This document shows, piece after piece, positions 22,532-30,090 of a stretch of 30,091 bases of DNA (positions are counted from its first letter, which is position 1; the number at the start of each line of letters is the position of its first letter). Position numbers and translations under genes: made by a program. The DNA is from Propionibacteriaceae bacterium (GTDB lineage: Bacteria; Actinomycetota; Actinomycetes; Propionibacteriales; Propionibacteriaceae), in the NCBI GenBank assembly GCA_020438595.1, contig JAGQUI010000005.1, forward strand, positions 1 to 30,091, read 5' to 3'. The notes below the pieces were generated by a model. That model was not told the DNA's origin and did not search any database. It saw nothing but the letters and a program-made list of their open reading frames with translations.

Positions 22532-23337
22532 GATCTGAACTCCTTCGTCAGATGGGAATACCGTCGCAGATATGCGATACAGCCGATTGATTGGATTTGG
22601 ACAGCAGGCAGCAACCGATGCGTCCACAACTGTGCGCTTGCGCACCAAGAGGCCGCTGTCTACCTACTGATTTGCCAGGTATAGCGCAACCATGCGCTCC
22701 GCAAACTTGTCACCACTCGAAACCATGATCGCCGCTCGCGGGGAACGGAGCACTCTATGGCTTGTACTCAGATCCTCACTGGATCAGAGGAAATGAACGG
22801 AGCGTGACGCGGGAAGAGTGTGGCGGTCGATAGCGGGAGACGCCTCGGGATCCGCGTTGCGCCCACCGCTTCCAGCGCGTGCAAGCTTGTTCCACCGAGC
22901 GATGAGCTGCGCATCACAATTCGGAGAAGAGACCATTTCGATCCTCTCATCGATTGCCGCCTGCACTTTGGCGCACGTCTTCGGGCTGGCTACGCGCCCA
23001 CCGAATCTCCGTTGAGGCCGGCGTAGCGCACACACATCGTGACAAAGCTTCTTTTCGGCCCTGCAGCATGCGAACCGCCACAGGTGAGATGCTCACGAGC
23101 AATATACCCAGATGGCCAGCTGATCTTCAAGAGGTCGATGGATTCCTTGGGATAACGGTTCCGTAACGGGAGACGACCACGGTGGGGCGCCACCGATGAC
23201 GCGCGAGTCGGCGAAGCGTCAGCAACGCGGGGCGTGATCATCATCCACACCGGGCATGCGTCGAACGGCGCCGCGTGCGCATGCTCTGACACCGTGGACG
23301 AACCCCGGCCGCCGACCAACAGTTCACCAGATTCTGA
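22532..23337. other. gene-free stretch between catabolic operon and metal-resistance genes
   Basis: About 800 bases with no convincing gene. The open frames here are short, share no recognisable motif, and have no good ribosome binding sites. It is visibly less GC-rich than its surroundings, especially 22560-23160. It must hold the promoter of the catabolic operon; a palindrome at 22632-22645 is the best control-site candidate. The missing regulator gene of the operon may once have stood here, but no remnant is recognisable. Confidence 0.6.
22632..22645. promoter_or_regulatory. palindrome upstream of the catabolic operon
   Basis: GTGCGC-TT-GCGCAC is a perfect six-base inverted repeat about 100 bases before the binding-protein start. 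Its size and placement suit an operator for a LacI- or GntR-type sugar regulator, but no such regulator gene is in the window and no clear -10/-35 pair was found. Confidence 0.4.
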
Positions 23338-23355
23338 ATACAGCTCTTGCTGTAT
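23338..23355. promoter_or_regulatory. CmtR-type operator
   Basis: ATACAGC (23338-23344), TCTT, GCTGTAT (23349-23355) is a perfect seven-base inverted repeat ending 10 bases before the ATG at 23366. ArsR-family repressors bind such sites over their own promoters and leave when metal binds. There is no ribosome binding site before the ATG, which suggests a short or leaderless mRNA. Confidence 0.65.
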
Positions 23356-23365
23356 CATCTGAGTC

Positions 23366-23698
23366 ATGCTGACGGCGACGACATCGTTGGACGCTCTGGC
23401 CCGGTTCGGGCATGCGCTCTCGGACCCGACCAGGGCCCGGATCCTGATGCGGCTCCGGGAGGCTCCGGCCTACCCGGCTGATCTGGCGGACTCGCTCGGG
23501 GTGACCCGACAGTCGATGTCGAACCATCTGGCCTGTCTGCGCGGCTGTGGCCTCGTGGTGGCCGTGCCCGAAGGGCGACGGGCTCGATACGAGCTGGCCG
23601 ATCGAAGGCTTGGTCACGCCCTGGCCGATCTGGTCGACGTGGTCCTGGTGACTGACCCGAGCGCGTGTGCTGCGGCCGACGAGAAGGGGTGCTGCTGA
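23366..23698 (+). CDS. cmtR: CmtR-like Cd/Pb-sensing ArsR-family repressor
   Basis: A 110-residue winged-helix repressor that closely resembles Mycobacterium tuberculosis CmtR, including NHLACLRGCGLVVAVPEGRRARYELAD. The metal ligands of CmtR (Cys57, Cys61, Cys102) match Cys57, Cys61 and Cys101 here, so Cd(II) or Pb(II) sensing is likely. The helix-turn-helix is ADLADSLGVTRQSMSNHL at about 38-55. Two further cysteines end the protein (GCC). It controls itself and the coupled transporter gene (TGATG at 23696-23700) through the palindrome just upstream. Confidence 0.85.
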   Translation: MLTATTSLDALARFGHALSDPTRARILMRLREAPAYPADLADSLGVTRQSMSNHLACLRGCGLVVAVPEGRRARYELADRRLGHALADLVDVVLVTDPSACAAADEKGCC

Positions 23699-24432
23699 TG
23701 GCCGCCGACGTGCCGCTCCTTCCCGTGGGGAGGCCGGTGCCATCCGCCGGGGGTGCGCTCCCCGACGGCCGTCGGGCGGTGCTGGTGCACCGGGTGCGGT
23801 TCCTGGTGACCTTCACGATCGCCTACAACGTGGCCGAGGCAACGGTGGCGCTGCTGGCCGGATCGTTCGCCGGGTCGGCGGCTCTGTTGGGGTTCGGGCT
23901 GGACTCCGTGATCGAGGTGTCCTCAGCCGTCGCGGTGGCGTGGCAGTTCTCCCGCGGCGACCATGAGGCCCGGGAGAAAGCGGCGTTGCGGCTGATCGCG
24001 TTGTCCTTCTTCGGCCTCGCCGGATTCGTTACCTACGACGCCGTGGCCGGGCTGCTGGCCGGCCACGCCGCGGAGCATTCCGTCGTGGGGATCGTGGTCG
24101 CGGCACTGAGCCTGGTGATCATGCCGGTGGTATCGCGGATACAGCGCCGGACCGGCCGTGAACTCGGGTCGCGTTCCGCAGTTGCCGACTCCAAACAGAC
24201 CCTGCTGTGCTCCTACATGTCGGGCGCGCTACTCATCGGGCTCGTGGCGAACGCTGCTCTCGGCTGGTGGTGGGCGGATCCGCTGGCTGCGCTCGCCATC
24301 GCTGTTCTGGCGGTCCGCGAAGGCGTCAGCGCGTGGCGTGGCAAGGCGTGCTGCCCGCCGGCCGAAGCGCTCCTCGACGAAGACCGCGCGGCGCCCTGCT
24401 CCCAGGACGATGACGGCTGCGCCTGCTGCTGA
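23698..24432 (+). CDS. cation diffusion facilitator-type metal exporter
   Basis: A 244-residue membrane protein with about six hydrophobic segments. The second carries SAALLGFGLDSVIEVSSAVAVAW, with the metal-site aspartate of this transporter type, and AVADSKQTLLCSYMSGALL precedes the fifth. It would export a divalent metal in exchange for protons. The tail is rich in cysteine and acid residues (KACCPPAE, then APCSQDDDGCACC), a likely soft-metal binding tail. The start at 23698 overlaps the cmtR stop; an upstream in-frame start inside cmtR is rejected. In M. tuberculosis cmtR is paired with a P-type ATPase, so the partner here differs. Confidence 0.8.
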   Translation: MAADVPLLPVGRPVPSAGGALPDGRRAVLVHRVRFLVTFTIAYNVAEATVALLAGSFAGSAALLGFGLDSVIEVSSAVAVAWQFSRGDHEAREKAALRLIALSFFGLAGFVTYDAVAGLLAGHAAEHSVVGIVVAALSLVIMPVVSRIQRRTGRELGSRSAVADSKQTLLCSYMSGALLIGLVANAALGWWWADPLAALAIAVLAVREGVSAWRGKACCPPAEALLDEDRAAPCSQDDDGCACC

Positions 24433-24476
24433 CATCCCGGCCACCCTGGTCGCTCCGGTTCGAGCTCTGCCGAGAA

Positions 24477-24499
24477 GGCGCCGTCCGCGATCCGGCGCC
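24477..24499. terminator. hairpin between convergent transporter and TetR genes
   Basis: GGCGCCG (24477-24483) pairs with CGGCGCC (24493-24499) across a nine-base loop, in the 90-base gap where the two genes meet end to end. It may stop transcription from both sides. Confidence 0.4.
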
Positions 24500-24522
24500 G
24501 AGCGGAAGCGCGTCCGAAGCAA

Positions 24523-25224
24523 CTACGTCGCCTGAGCCGGAGCCCAAGCGGTGGGGATGTCGCCGCCGTGTCGGGCGAGCAGTCCGGAGATCGTGATCGC
24601 GATCGTCGTGCCGACGAAATCGGTGAAGTCGAGCTGGCCGGCGGCGATCCGGGGATCGGCGTCGTAGGCGGCCTGCAACGCAGCGGTGGGCTGACTGTGC
24701 GGCCAAGCGGCGCTGACGATCATCAGGGCGACGACGACCACGTGGTAAGCCTCGTCCGGGCCCAACTCGGGTAGAGCGCCTGCGACGATCGAGGTGACCT
24801 GGTCGGCCGACTGACCGATGGCACCCTTGAACCGCAACGCCACCTCCGTGGAGATGTTGCGCTCCAGTACCGCCGCCTGCGCACTGATCAGGTCACACAG
24901 CACCGGGCGCTCGGCCATGGTGGTGGCGAGGGCCTCGGCCAGCCCGTCCCCCCGCTCCCGCGTGGATCCGGCACCGGACGGCACCCGCTGCCGCAGCTGC
25001 CGGATCCACTGGTCGAACTCGGTATTCAGCAACTCCAGCAGCACCGCCTCACGCGACTCGAAGTAGCGCAACACGTTCGACTTCGCCAACCCGACCCGCC
25101 GGCTCAACTCGTTCAGGCTGATCGCCGCAACCGGCATCTCGGCAAGCATCGACGCGGCCGTGTCGAGGATGACCCGCCGGCGCTGTTCGCGCTGCTCCTC
25201 ACTGCGCGCCCGCTGGAACTCCAT
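24523..25224 (-). CDS. TetR-family regulator beside the frameshifted SDR
   Basis: A 233-residue regulator. The DNA-binding part is at residues 10-60: EEQREQRRRVILDTAASMLAEM, AISLNELSRRVGLAKSNVLRYFESREAVLLELL. The C-terminal region is of the helical ligand-binding type. An operator-like palindrome lies 11 bases before the ATG, with TATAGT as a possible -10 box and no ribosome binding site, suggesting a near-leaderless mRNA. Half-sites related to the palindrome (GGTCTGTA, GGTCTATA) occur near the SDR promoter at 26250-26285, so it probably controls that gene as well as itself. Confidence 0.85.
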   Translation of the reverse strand: MEFQRARSEEQREQRRRVILDTAASMLAEMPVAAISLNELSRRVGLAKSNVLRYFESREAVLLELLNTEFDQWIRQLRQRVPSGAGSTRERGDGLAEALATTMAERPVLCDLISAQAAVLERNISTEVALRFKGAIGQSADQVTSIVAGALPELGPDEAYHVVVVALMIVSAAWPHSQPTAALQAAYDADPRIAAGQLDFTDFVGTTIAITISGLLARHGGDIPTAWAPAQAT

Positions 25225-25235
25225 GCCCCAACTAT

Positions 25236-25252
25236 ACAGACCGCTTGTCTGT
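25236..25252 (-). promoter_or_regulatory. operator of the TetR gene
   Basis: ACAGAC (25236-25241), CGCTT, GTCTGT (25247-25252) is a perfect six-base inverted repeat directly upstream of the TetR start. TATAGT on the minus strand overlaps its edge as a likely -10 box, so binding would shut the promoter. Confidence 0.6.
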
Positions 25253-25290
25253 TATGCGCGTTCAGGGCCAAGACGACAGCGTCCGCCAGG

Positions 25291-26204
25291 TCACAGCCCG
25301 ACCGACTCCAGCGACACGCCGGTGAGTTCCTCGGCGGTGAGCCACAGCCGTTCGGCGACCTGCTGGTCCTGCCCCTTGGCCGGCACTTTCACCGGGACGG
25401 GCCGTCCGACCAGACCCCAGCGCGGGCCGTAGTACCCCGCCTGGACTATGTCCGGACGCGTCGCGGGCAAAGCTCGGGCTGGGCACCGGCCTCCGCCGAA
25501 TGCCGCGGGGTGATCCGCCAGGCGATCCGCAGCGCCAGGATGGGCTTTCCGCCGTCGAGCTGGGTGCCGTTGGCAAAGATGTTGGTCGACGCGTTGCCCG
25601 GATGCGCACCCACCGACAGCAGTGGCCAGCCGTGCCGCTCTGCCACCCGGGCGAGTTGGCGGCTGAACAACAGGTCCGCGAGCTTCGACTGCCCGTACGC
25701 CCCGTTCGGGTCGTAGTCGCGATCCCAGTTGATGTTGTCGAAGTCGATGTCGCGCAGGTTCCCGCTCGACATCGTCACCACCCGCGGCGCGCTCGCGTTC
25801 AGCAGCAGCGGCAGCAGCCGCAGGGTCAGCCCGAAGTGCCCGAAGAAGTTGGTGCCGATCTGCAGCTCCAGACCGTCGACGGTCTCGTGACGACTCGGCA
25901 GCATCATCACGCCCGCGTTGTTCACCAGGATGTTCAGCGGACGGCCCTCGGCGCTCAGCGCGCCGGCGAACTCCTTGACACTGGCCAGATCAGCCAGATC
26001 CAGTCGACGGACCTGCACGTCCGCCCCCGGATGCCGACCCAGGATCTCGTCGCGGGCCTGCTCGCCTTTGGCCCGCGTGCGGACGGCCATGACGACCGTC
26101 GCGCCCGCGGCAGCAAGGCCGTCGGTGACCCACAGGCCGGTCCCGCTGTTGGCCCCCGTGACCACAGCAAGCTTGCCGTGTTGGTCGGGCATCTCGATTG
26201 CCAT
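25291..26204 (-). pseudogene. retinol-dehydrogenase-like SDR with a frameshift
   Basis: A classical short-chain dehydrogenase. KLAVVTGANSGTGLW is the cofactor loop, RRLDLADL follows, NILVNNAGVMMLP is the NNAG block, MSSGN holds the catalytic serine, and AYGQSKLADLLF the YxxxK pair; SVGAHPGNASTN follows. The frame runs from ATG 26204 (AGGGG upstream) to a TAG near 25446, where the family pattern breaks at GAQPEL. The expected ending, AGYYGPRWGLVG through VPAKGQDQQVAERLW to SLESVGL, continues in another frame to a TGA at 25291-25293. A one-base change near 25465-25480 would restore a full-length enzyme. The core is intact, so this is either a recent mutation or a base-calling error. It is probably under the neighbouring TetR. 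Confidence 0.75.
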
Positions 26205-26238
26205 GTCAACCCCTGAAGACTGGTGGTCTGCTATGTTC

Positions 26239-26267
26239 AACATAACACACCATCGGTCTGTATTCAA
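26239..26267 (-). promoter_or_regulatory. promoter of the SDR gene with palindrome
   Basis: On the minus strand TTGAAT (26267-26262) and TATGTT (26244-26239) are spaced by exactly 17 bases. An inverted repeat TATGTT-C-AACATA spans 26232-26244, over the -10 box. AGACC half-sites at about 26255 and 26278 resemble the arms of the TetR operator at 25236-25252. Confidence 0.6.
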
Positions 26268-26307
26268 AGCACCGCTGGTCTATAAGCTGAGTCGGGTGCA
26301 CATCCGA

Positions 26308-26493
26308 TCAGGCTGCGACGACGGCTTCGGTGAGGTGGTGGGTTCCTTGGCTGATCAGGATGCCCGTTCGGGCGGCGAGCGCCGTGTCGACTTGTTCGCT
26401 GAGTTGAGGGCGCCGGCTCCGCCCGGGGGCGACGATCTGTATGACTGCGTGCAGGATTCCGTTTCGTCGTTGCCGGCCTCGGCTGTCGCTCAC
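26308..26493 (-). pseudogene. truncated TetR remnant of the right arm
   Basis: A 61-residue open frame from a GTG start, in the position that mirrors the TetR gene at 3220. It keeps a recognisable but drifted N-terminal DNA-binding part: RGRQRRNGILHAVIQIVA matches RGQLRRRSILIAAVHVVA, and TALAARTGILISQGTHHLTE matches the helix-turn-helix. Everything beyond is missing, cut before the SDR promoter at 26267. It is unlikely to act as a repressor. Confidence 0.6.
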
Positions 26494-26500
26494 CGGCCTC

Positions 26501-26530
26501 TTGTGTTATCGGTACAGATGTACTGATAAT
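26501..26530 (+). promoter_or_regulatory. SDR promoter with TetR-type operator, right copy
   Basis: TTGTGT (26501-26506) and GATAAT (26525-26530) have an 18-base spacer that contains GTACAGATGTAC at 26512-26523, the same perfect palindrome as in the left arm. The element is preserved although the gene it first serves is broken. It may still drive the intact DoxX gene downstream, under the TetR made from the left arm. Confidence 0.6.
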
Positions 26531-26564
26531 AGTTGAACGTTCACGGGACGCCAAGGAGTGGAAG

Positions 26565-27289
26565 ATGCCGACAATCGTCGTGGCCGGCGCCGGCCCAGGC
26601 CTGGGCCGCTCGACCGCCCACCGGTACGGACGCGAGGGCTACCAGGTCGTCCTCGTCTCCCGGCGCGCCGAGCCGCTAGAGGCGATCACCGCCGAACTCC
26701 GGGACGCGGGGATCGCTACGCATCCACTTTCCGCCGACCTGTCCGACCCCGACCGCATGGCAGGAGCCGGGTGTTCGCGGCGACGGCCGCCGCGGTGAGC
26801 TCCGCGGCCGGGACGAACCCCATCCCTGCTCGGCTCGCTGGTCGGCCTGATCGATGAGTTCCTCCCCCACCTGCTCAACCAGCACTCGGGAGCGATCCTG
26901 ACCGCCCAGGGTGCCACCGCATTGACCGGCCGACCGGGGAATGGCCTGGTCGATCGCGCTGTTCTTGATCAGCGCCGAGATGTACAGCCGGCCGACGAAC
27001 ACCCCGCTGCCGGCGACCTCCTTCTCGAGCGACTGGAGGTAGTTGCGCTGTGCCGCCATGGCCGGGCCGGGACCGCTCAATGCAGCAGGCGAGAGCCACC
27101 GGCGGTAGGGCGCTCCCGGCCGGCGCACTGGTCGATCCGGACGCCCTGGCCGACAAGCTCTGGAAGATGCACCACTCCGGACGGCCTCACGAAGCCGTCG
27201 CGCCCGCCTGGGGGCGGGTCGTTTTCCCTCTGATGTCCTCTGCCCCGGTTCGACGTCTGATGGCGAACCGGACTCCCGCACCCGCCTGA
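26565..27289 (+). pseudogene. scrambled copy of the SDR gene, two blocks reversed
   Basis: The first 65 codons match the intact SDR at 2355-3146 and the final 70 codons match its end. Between them the order is broken. Bases 26761-26817 match 2814-2870 on the same strand, meaning they are reversed relative to this gene. Bases 26826-26940 are forward again (EFLPHLLNQHSGAILTAQG). Bases 26941-27079 match 2563-2701 reversed, without gaps and in the correct place, so peptides such as AAQRNYLQSLEKEVAGSGVF now read on the minus strand. About 79 bases near 26760 are lost. The frame closes near 26798, so no working enzyme is made. Confidence 0.8.
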
Positions 27290-27319
27290 CCGTTCCCCGA
27301 CCCCAACTCCGGACCGAAA

Positions 27320-27691
27320 GTGACTCCCGTGACCATCGCCTTGTGGATCGTCAACATCCTGCTCGCCCTCGTCTTCCTCGCCGCCGGTGCCATGCACGCC
27401 TTCCGTCCGCGCGAAGCCCTGGCCGAGTCCATGGCCTGGACGGCCGACTCCTCCGACGCGGCGGTGAAGACCATCGGCGCGCTCGAACTCCTCGGCGCGA
27501 TCGGCCTGATCCTGCCCCTGGCCACCGGCATCGCACCGATCCTCACCCCGATCGCGGCGATCGGCCTGGCCGCCGTGATGGTCGGCGCCATCGCCACCCA
27601 CGCCCGCCGCTCCGAACCCGTCACCACCGAAGCCGTGCTGGCCCTCGTCGCCGTCGCCAGCGCGATCCTCGGCTTCCTCGTCCTGGCCTGA
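27320..27691 (+). CDS. DoxX-like small membrane protein, right copy
   Basis: A 123-residue, four-helix protein almost identical to the left copy: VNILLALVFLAAGAMHAFRPREALAE is unchanged, and differences such as GAIG for GALG are mild. It starts with GTG at 27320, like its partner, 30 bases after the scrambled SDR. That it stays intact beside a ruined neighbour suggests it still has a use, or that the SDR was damaged recently. It converges with the AttH-like gene across a strong hairpin. Confidence 0.8.
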   Translation: MTPVTIALWIVNILLALVFLAAGAMHAFRPREALAESMAWTADSSDAAVKTIGALELLGAIGLILPLATGIAPILTPIAAIGLAAVMVGAIATHARRSEPVTTEAVLALVAVASAILGFLVLA

Positions 27692-27698
27692 GCGACCC

Positions 27699-27727
27699 CG
27701 TGCCGGGGACGGACGGTCCCCGGCACG
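27699..27727. terminator. two-way hairpin between DoxX and AttH-like genes
   Basis: CGTGCCGGGGAC (27699-27710) and GTCCCCGGCACG (27716-27727) form a perfect 12-pair stem with a five-base loop, eight bases past the DoxX stop and about 30 bases from the end of the converging gene. There is no T run on either side. Confidence 0.65.
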
Positions 27728-27757
27728 ACAGCCCTGGTCAGCCCCGGTTGTCGCAGG

Positions 27758-28876
27758 TCACTCGTGGTCCTTGTACGAGATCCCGTTGTAGGACATCTCG
27801 TACAGCAGCGGGCCCGCCTGTTCCAGGGTCGACCCGTCAGCCCTGGTGAGGTGGGTTTGGGCCTGCCCGACCCAGCGGGTGTAGGTCGGATGCAGTTGGA
27901 GCGAATCGAACTGGGCCCGGGCCGGCTCGGAGGCCGAGGAGTAGACGTCCACGGTCTCCAGTTCGTCCCCCGCGGTGAGCGTGTACTCCAGGGTGGCGTC
28001 GCCGCTGCCGATCGTGTACCTGATCGTCCTCGGATAGTCGCGGTCGACCTGATCCTGGTGGTATTCCTCGATCACCTCAACCTGGGTGTGCTCGGCGGTC
28101 GTGTTGGAGAACAGCAGGTCGCCTTGGCCGTCCTGGATGAAAGCCAGCGGGTAGTGGCGGTAGCCGAAGGCGCGGTTCATCACCAAGTCGAACAGTGCGA
28201 TGGTGTACTCGCCGATGTTCCGGCGGGCCCAGATCCAGGAGTTCCAGGCGAAGGGGTGCAGCAGGTTGCCCCACTGGTGGTCGTGGTAGCCGAAGCCATG
28301 GATCTCGCGGGTCTGGCCGTCGATCGTGACCGTGCCGGACACCTCGCCCTTGGGCACGACGCACAACCAGGTGAAGTAGTTCTCGTCGTTCTCGCCGAAG
28401 GCGAAGTATCCGGTCCCGGGCCGCCACGGGGTGCTCTGGCTGGTCAGGGTGACGTCGAAGCCGTTGCCGTCGGCGGGGTCGACGACGATGCGGTAGGTCT
28501 TCAGGTCGCCCCTGAAGGAGTCCTTGCCCAGGCGAACGTCGCAGCCGTCCGTGCCGAAGGTGGCCTCGTCGACGTCGTCGTCGCGGGTCACGATCTTCAG
28601 TTCACCCTCGGGCGAGGTGATCCAGGCCTGGAAGGACGGGATGTCTCCGTCGTGGGCGACCTTCTCACGGTGCTTGGGGTAGAAGGCGGCGACCAGCTTG
28701 GTGCCGTCGTCACAGATCGCGTCGAAGTACCACCACTCGAAGTTCCCGGGCCTGCCGTCGTGGCGGCGTCCGTCCTCCCAGGGCTCGACCCGGTCCGGAT
28801 TGACGTCGAACCTCTCGTAGTCCGCGGGCTGGTCCATCAGTCGGGCGGGTCTCGACGGGGTGGTCGTCGTTGTCAT
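27758..28876 (-). CDS. AttH/CrtC-family lipocalin-like protein
   Basis: A 372-residue protein with the hallmarks of the AttH/CrtC family: NFEWWYFDAICDDG at residues 45-58, TPWRPGTGYFAFGENDENYFTW midway, and the GFGYHDHQWGN block near residue 200 followed by WIWARR. The family folds as two lipocalin-like barrels. CrtC hydrates carotenoids, while AttH-type members act on or carry other hydrophobic compounds, so a lipid or terpenoid substrate is likely but not proven. No signal peptide is seen. It follows the long form of the unrecognised gene by 37 bases on the same strand, forming an operon that the left arm has lost. Confidence 0.8.
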   Translation of the reverse strand: MTTTTTPSRPARLMDQPADYERFDVNPDRVEPWEDGRRHDGRPGNFEWWYFDAICDDGTKLVAAFYPKHREKVAHDGDIPSFQAWITSPEGELKIVTRDDDVDEATFGTDGCDVRLGKDSFRGDLKTYRIVVDPADGNGFDVTLTSQSTPWRPGTGYFAFGENDENYFTWLCVVPKGEVSGTVTIDGQTREIHGFGYHDHQWGNLLHPFAWNSWIWARRNIGEYTIALFDLVMNRAFGYRHYPLAFIQDGQGDLLFSNTTAEHTQVEVIEEYHQDQVDRDYPRTIRYTIGSGDATLEYTLTAGDELETVDVYSSASEPARAQFDSLQLHPTYTRWVGQAQTHLTRADGSTLEQAGPLLYEMSYNGISYKDHE

Positions 28877-28913
28877 CGTGATGCTCTTCTCGAATCCAGT
28901 GGTCGTTGGCCAC

Positions 28914-30038
28914 TCAGGCGGTGGCGCGGGTGCCGACGAGCTTCGTCTTGACGATGCCCACCTTGATGGTGCCGCTGAGTGCGTCGCCTTCGACGGTTCC
29001 GGACAGGGTTGCCTTCACCCGCCCGATGGGCCCGTCGGCCTCGACCTTCCCGGTGAAGGCCGAGCCGTTCAGCCTGCCGTCGGTGATGTCGGCCTCGATG
29101 CCCATCACGGAGACGTGACCGGTGAGGACGTCACCCTCGGCCCTCAGCGTCAGGACGCCCTGGCGTCCGCGGGCCTCGACGTTCCAGGTGCCGTCCACCG
29201 CGGACGACTCGCCGGTGGGGGCGGCGTCCATCAGCGCTGCGTCCTCGGCTTCGTCGGCCTGCTTCTGGGCGTAAGCGATCTTCATCGAGTTGATGATCTC
29301 GAGGGCGAAGTGGATCTTGTGGCCCTCGGCGATCGCCTTCGGCGCGTCACCGGGCGCGACGAAGATCGACTTCACGTCGAAGCCGTCGGCGGTCGGGCGG
29401 AACTGGTGCAGGGCGCCGACGTGGAAGTTCGTGTCGTCGTCCTTGGTCGCCATCTCGCCGAACATGCGGATCGGGTAGGACTCGTCCGGCTGGAACGGCA
29501 TTCCGTCCGGCAGATTCTCCTGAGCCACGCCGTACATGTACACCGGCTCGCCGAACATGCCGAACGCCTCCGCGCCCCGCTGGCCGGACTCGATGTCGCC
29601 GATGATGACGAAGTGCTCGGGGTTCGTGGCCAGCGCGTCGTGCTGGGATGCCGCGCCGCCAATGATCGCCATCGTCTCGGGGAACCCGACGCCATGAGCC
29701 TCTACCTCGATCTGTGCCCAGGTGACCTTGGCCGGGTCGTACGTGGCCGCCCAGCCCTTCCATCGCCGCGCGGAGTCGGCCAGGACGTCCGCGTAGAGCT
29801 CAAGGAAGCCCTCCTCGCCCAGGGCGTCGCGCGCCTCCAGCGAGATCTGCTCGGCGCGCCCGGGGTCGAGCCAGTTGATGTCGATGTCGGAAAGCTCGGT
29901 GTCGCCGTCCTTGATCGGGGCACCCAGCAGCTTGAGTTCGTGGAGGACGTGCAGGGTGCGCTCGTACTCGATGCGGCGCAACTGGTCCTCCCGCCAGGGC
30001 AGCCCGTCGATGGTCACGGTGTAGTTCAGGTCCGACAT
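28914..30038 (-). CDS. unrecognised protein, full-length form with C-terminal beta domain
   Basis: A 374-residue soluble protein. Residues 1-265 match the left-arm copy at 54-875 and belong to no family I recognise. Residues about 285-374 (DGTWNVEARGRQGVLTL through GDVLTGHV, GSAFTGKV, GDALSGTIKVGIVKTKL) form a repeated beta pattern with G-x-LTG and GT turns. A similar ending is common on unrelated actinobacterial enzymes. An acidic, alanine-rich linker (DEAEDAALMDAAPTGESS) joins the two parts. GAGGAG precedes the ATG by five bases. It is read with the AttH-like gene, which suggests a shared hydrophobic substrate or a shared pathway. Confidence 0.8.
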   Translation of the reverse strand: MSDLNYTVTIDGLPWREDQLRRIEYERTLHVLHELKLLGAPIKDGDTELSDIDINWLDPGRAEQISLEARDALGEEGFLELYADVLADSARRWKGWAATYDPAKVTWAQIEVEAHGVGFPETMAIIGGAASQHDALATNPEHFVIIGDIESGQRGAEAFGMFGEPVYMYGVAQENLPDGMPFQPDESYPIRMFGEMATKDDDTNFHVGALHQFRPTADGFDVKSIFVAPGDAPKAIAEGHKIHFALEIINSMKIAYAQKQADEAEDAALMDAAPTGESSAVDGTWNVEARGRQGVLTLRAEGDVLTGHVSVMGIEADITDGRLNGSAFTGKVEADGPIGRVKATLSGTVEGDALSGTIKVGIVKTKLVGTRATA

Positions 30039-30090
30039 GGTGTCTCCTCGCGGTCTCGTTCTTACTGGAGGTTTAGCCTCCGGTTATATC
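30026..30090 (-). repeat. 65-base exact terminal inverted repeat, right copy
   Basis: This is the reverse complement of bases 2-66, covering the leader and first codons of the outermost gene. The first difference lies in codon 5 (ACC on the left, AAC here). The window ends one base beyond the repeat, and that last base differs between the copies. Confidence 0.9.
30067..30081 (-). promoter_or_regulatory. palindrome in leader of the right-end gene
   Basis: GGAGG, five bases, CCTCC on the minus strand, identical to the element at 11-25 and equally far from its start codon. Conservation in both arms supports a control role, as an operator or a leader hairpin. Confidence 0.45.

Noticed and set aside
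22784..23035. Short minus-strand open frame as a regulator remnant
   Set aside because: It shows no helix-turn-helix or other motif and no ribosome binding site, and opposing frames of similar length overlap it.
23665..23697. Upstream start for the cation exporter
   Set aside because: It lies within cmtR codons and adds CCGRREGVLL out of family pattern; the ATG at 23698 forms a TGATG overlap with the cmtR stop.
26676..27281. Minus-strand gene within the right-arm SDR
   Set aside because: The part that looks like a real protein (AAQRNYLQSLEKEVAGSGVF and on) is the reversed block of the SDR pseudogene; the flanking residues are shadow sequence.
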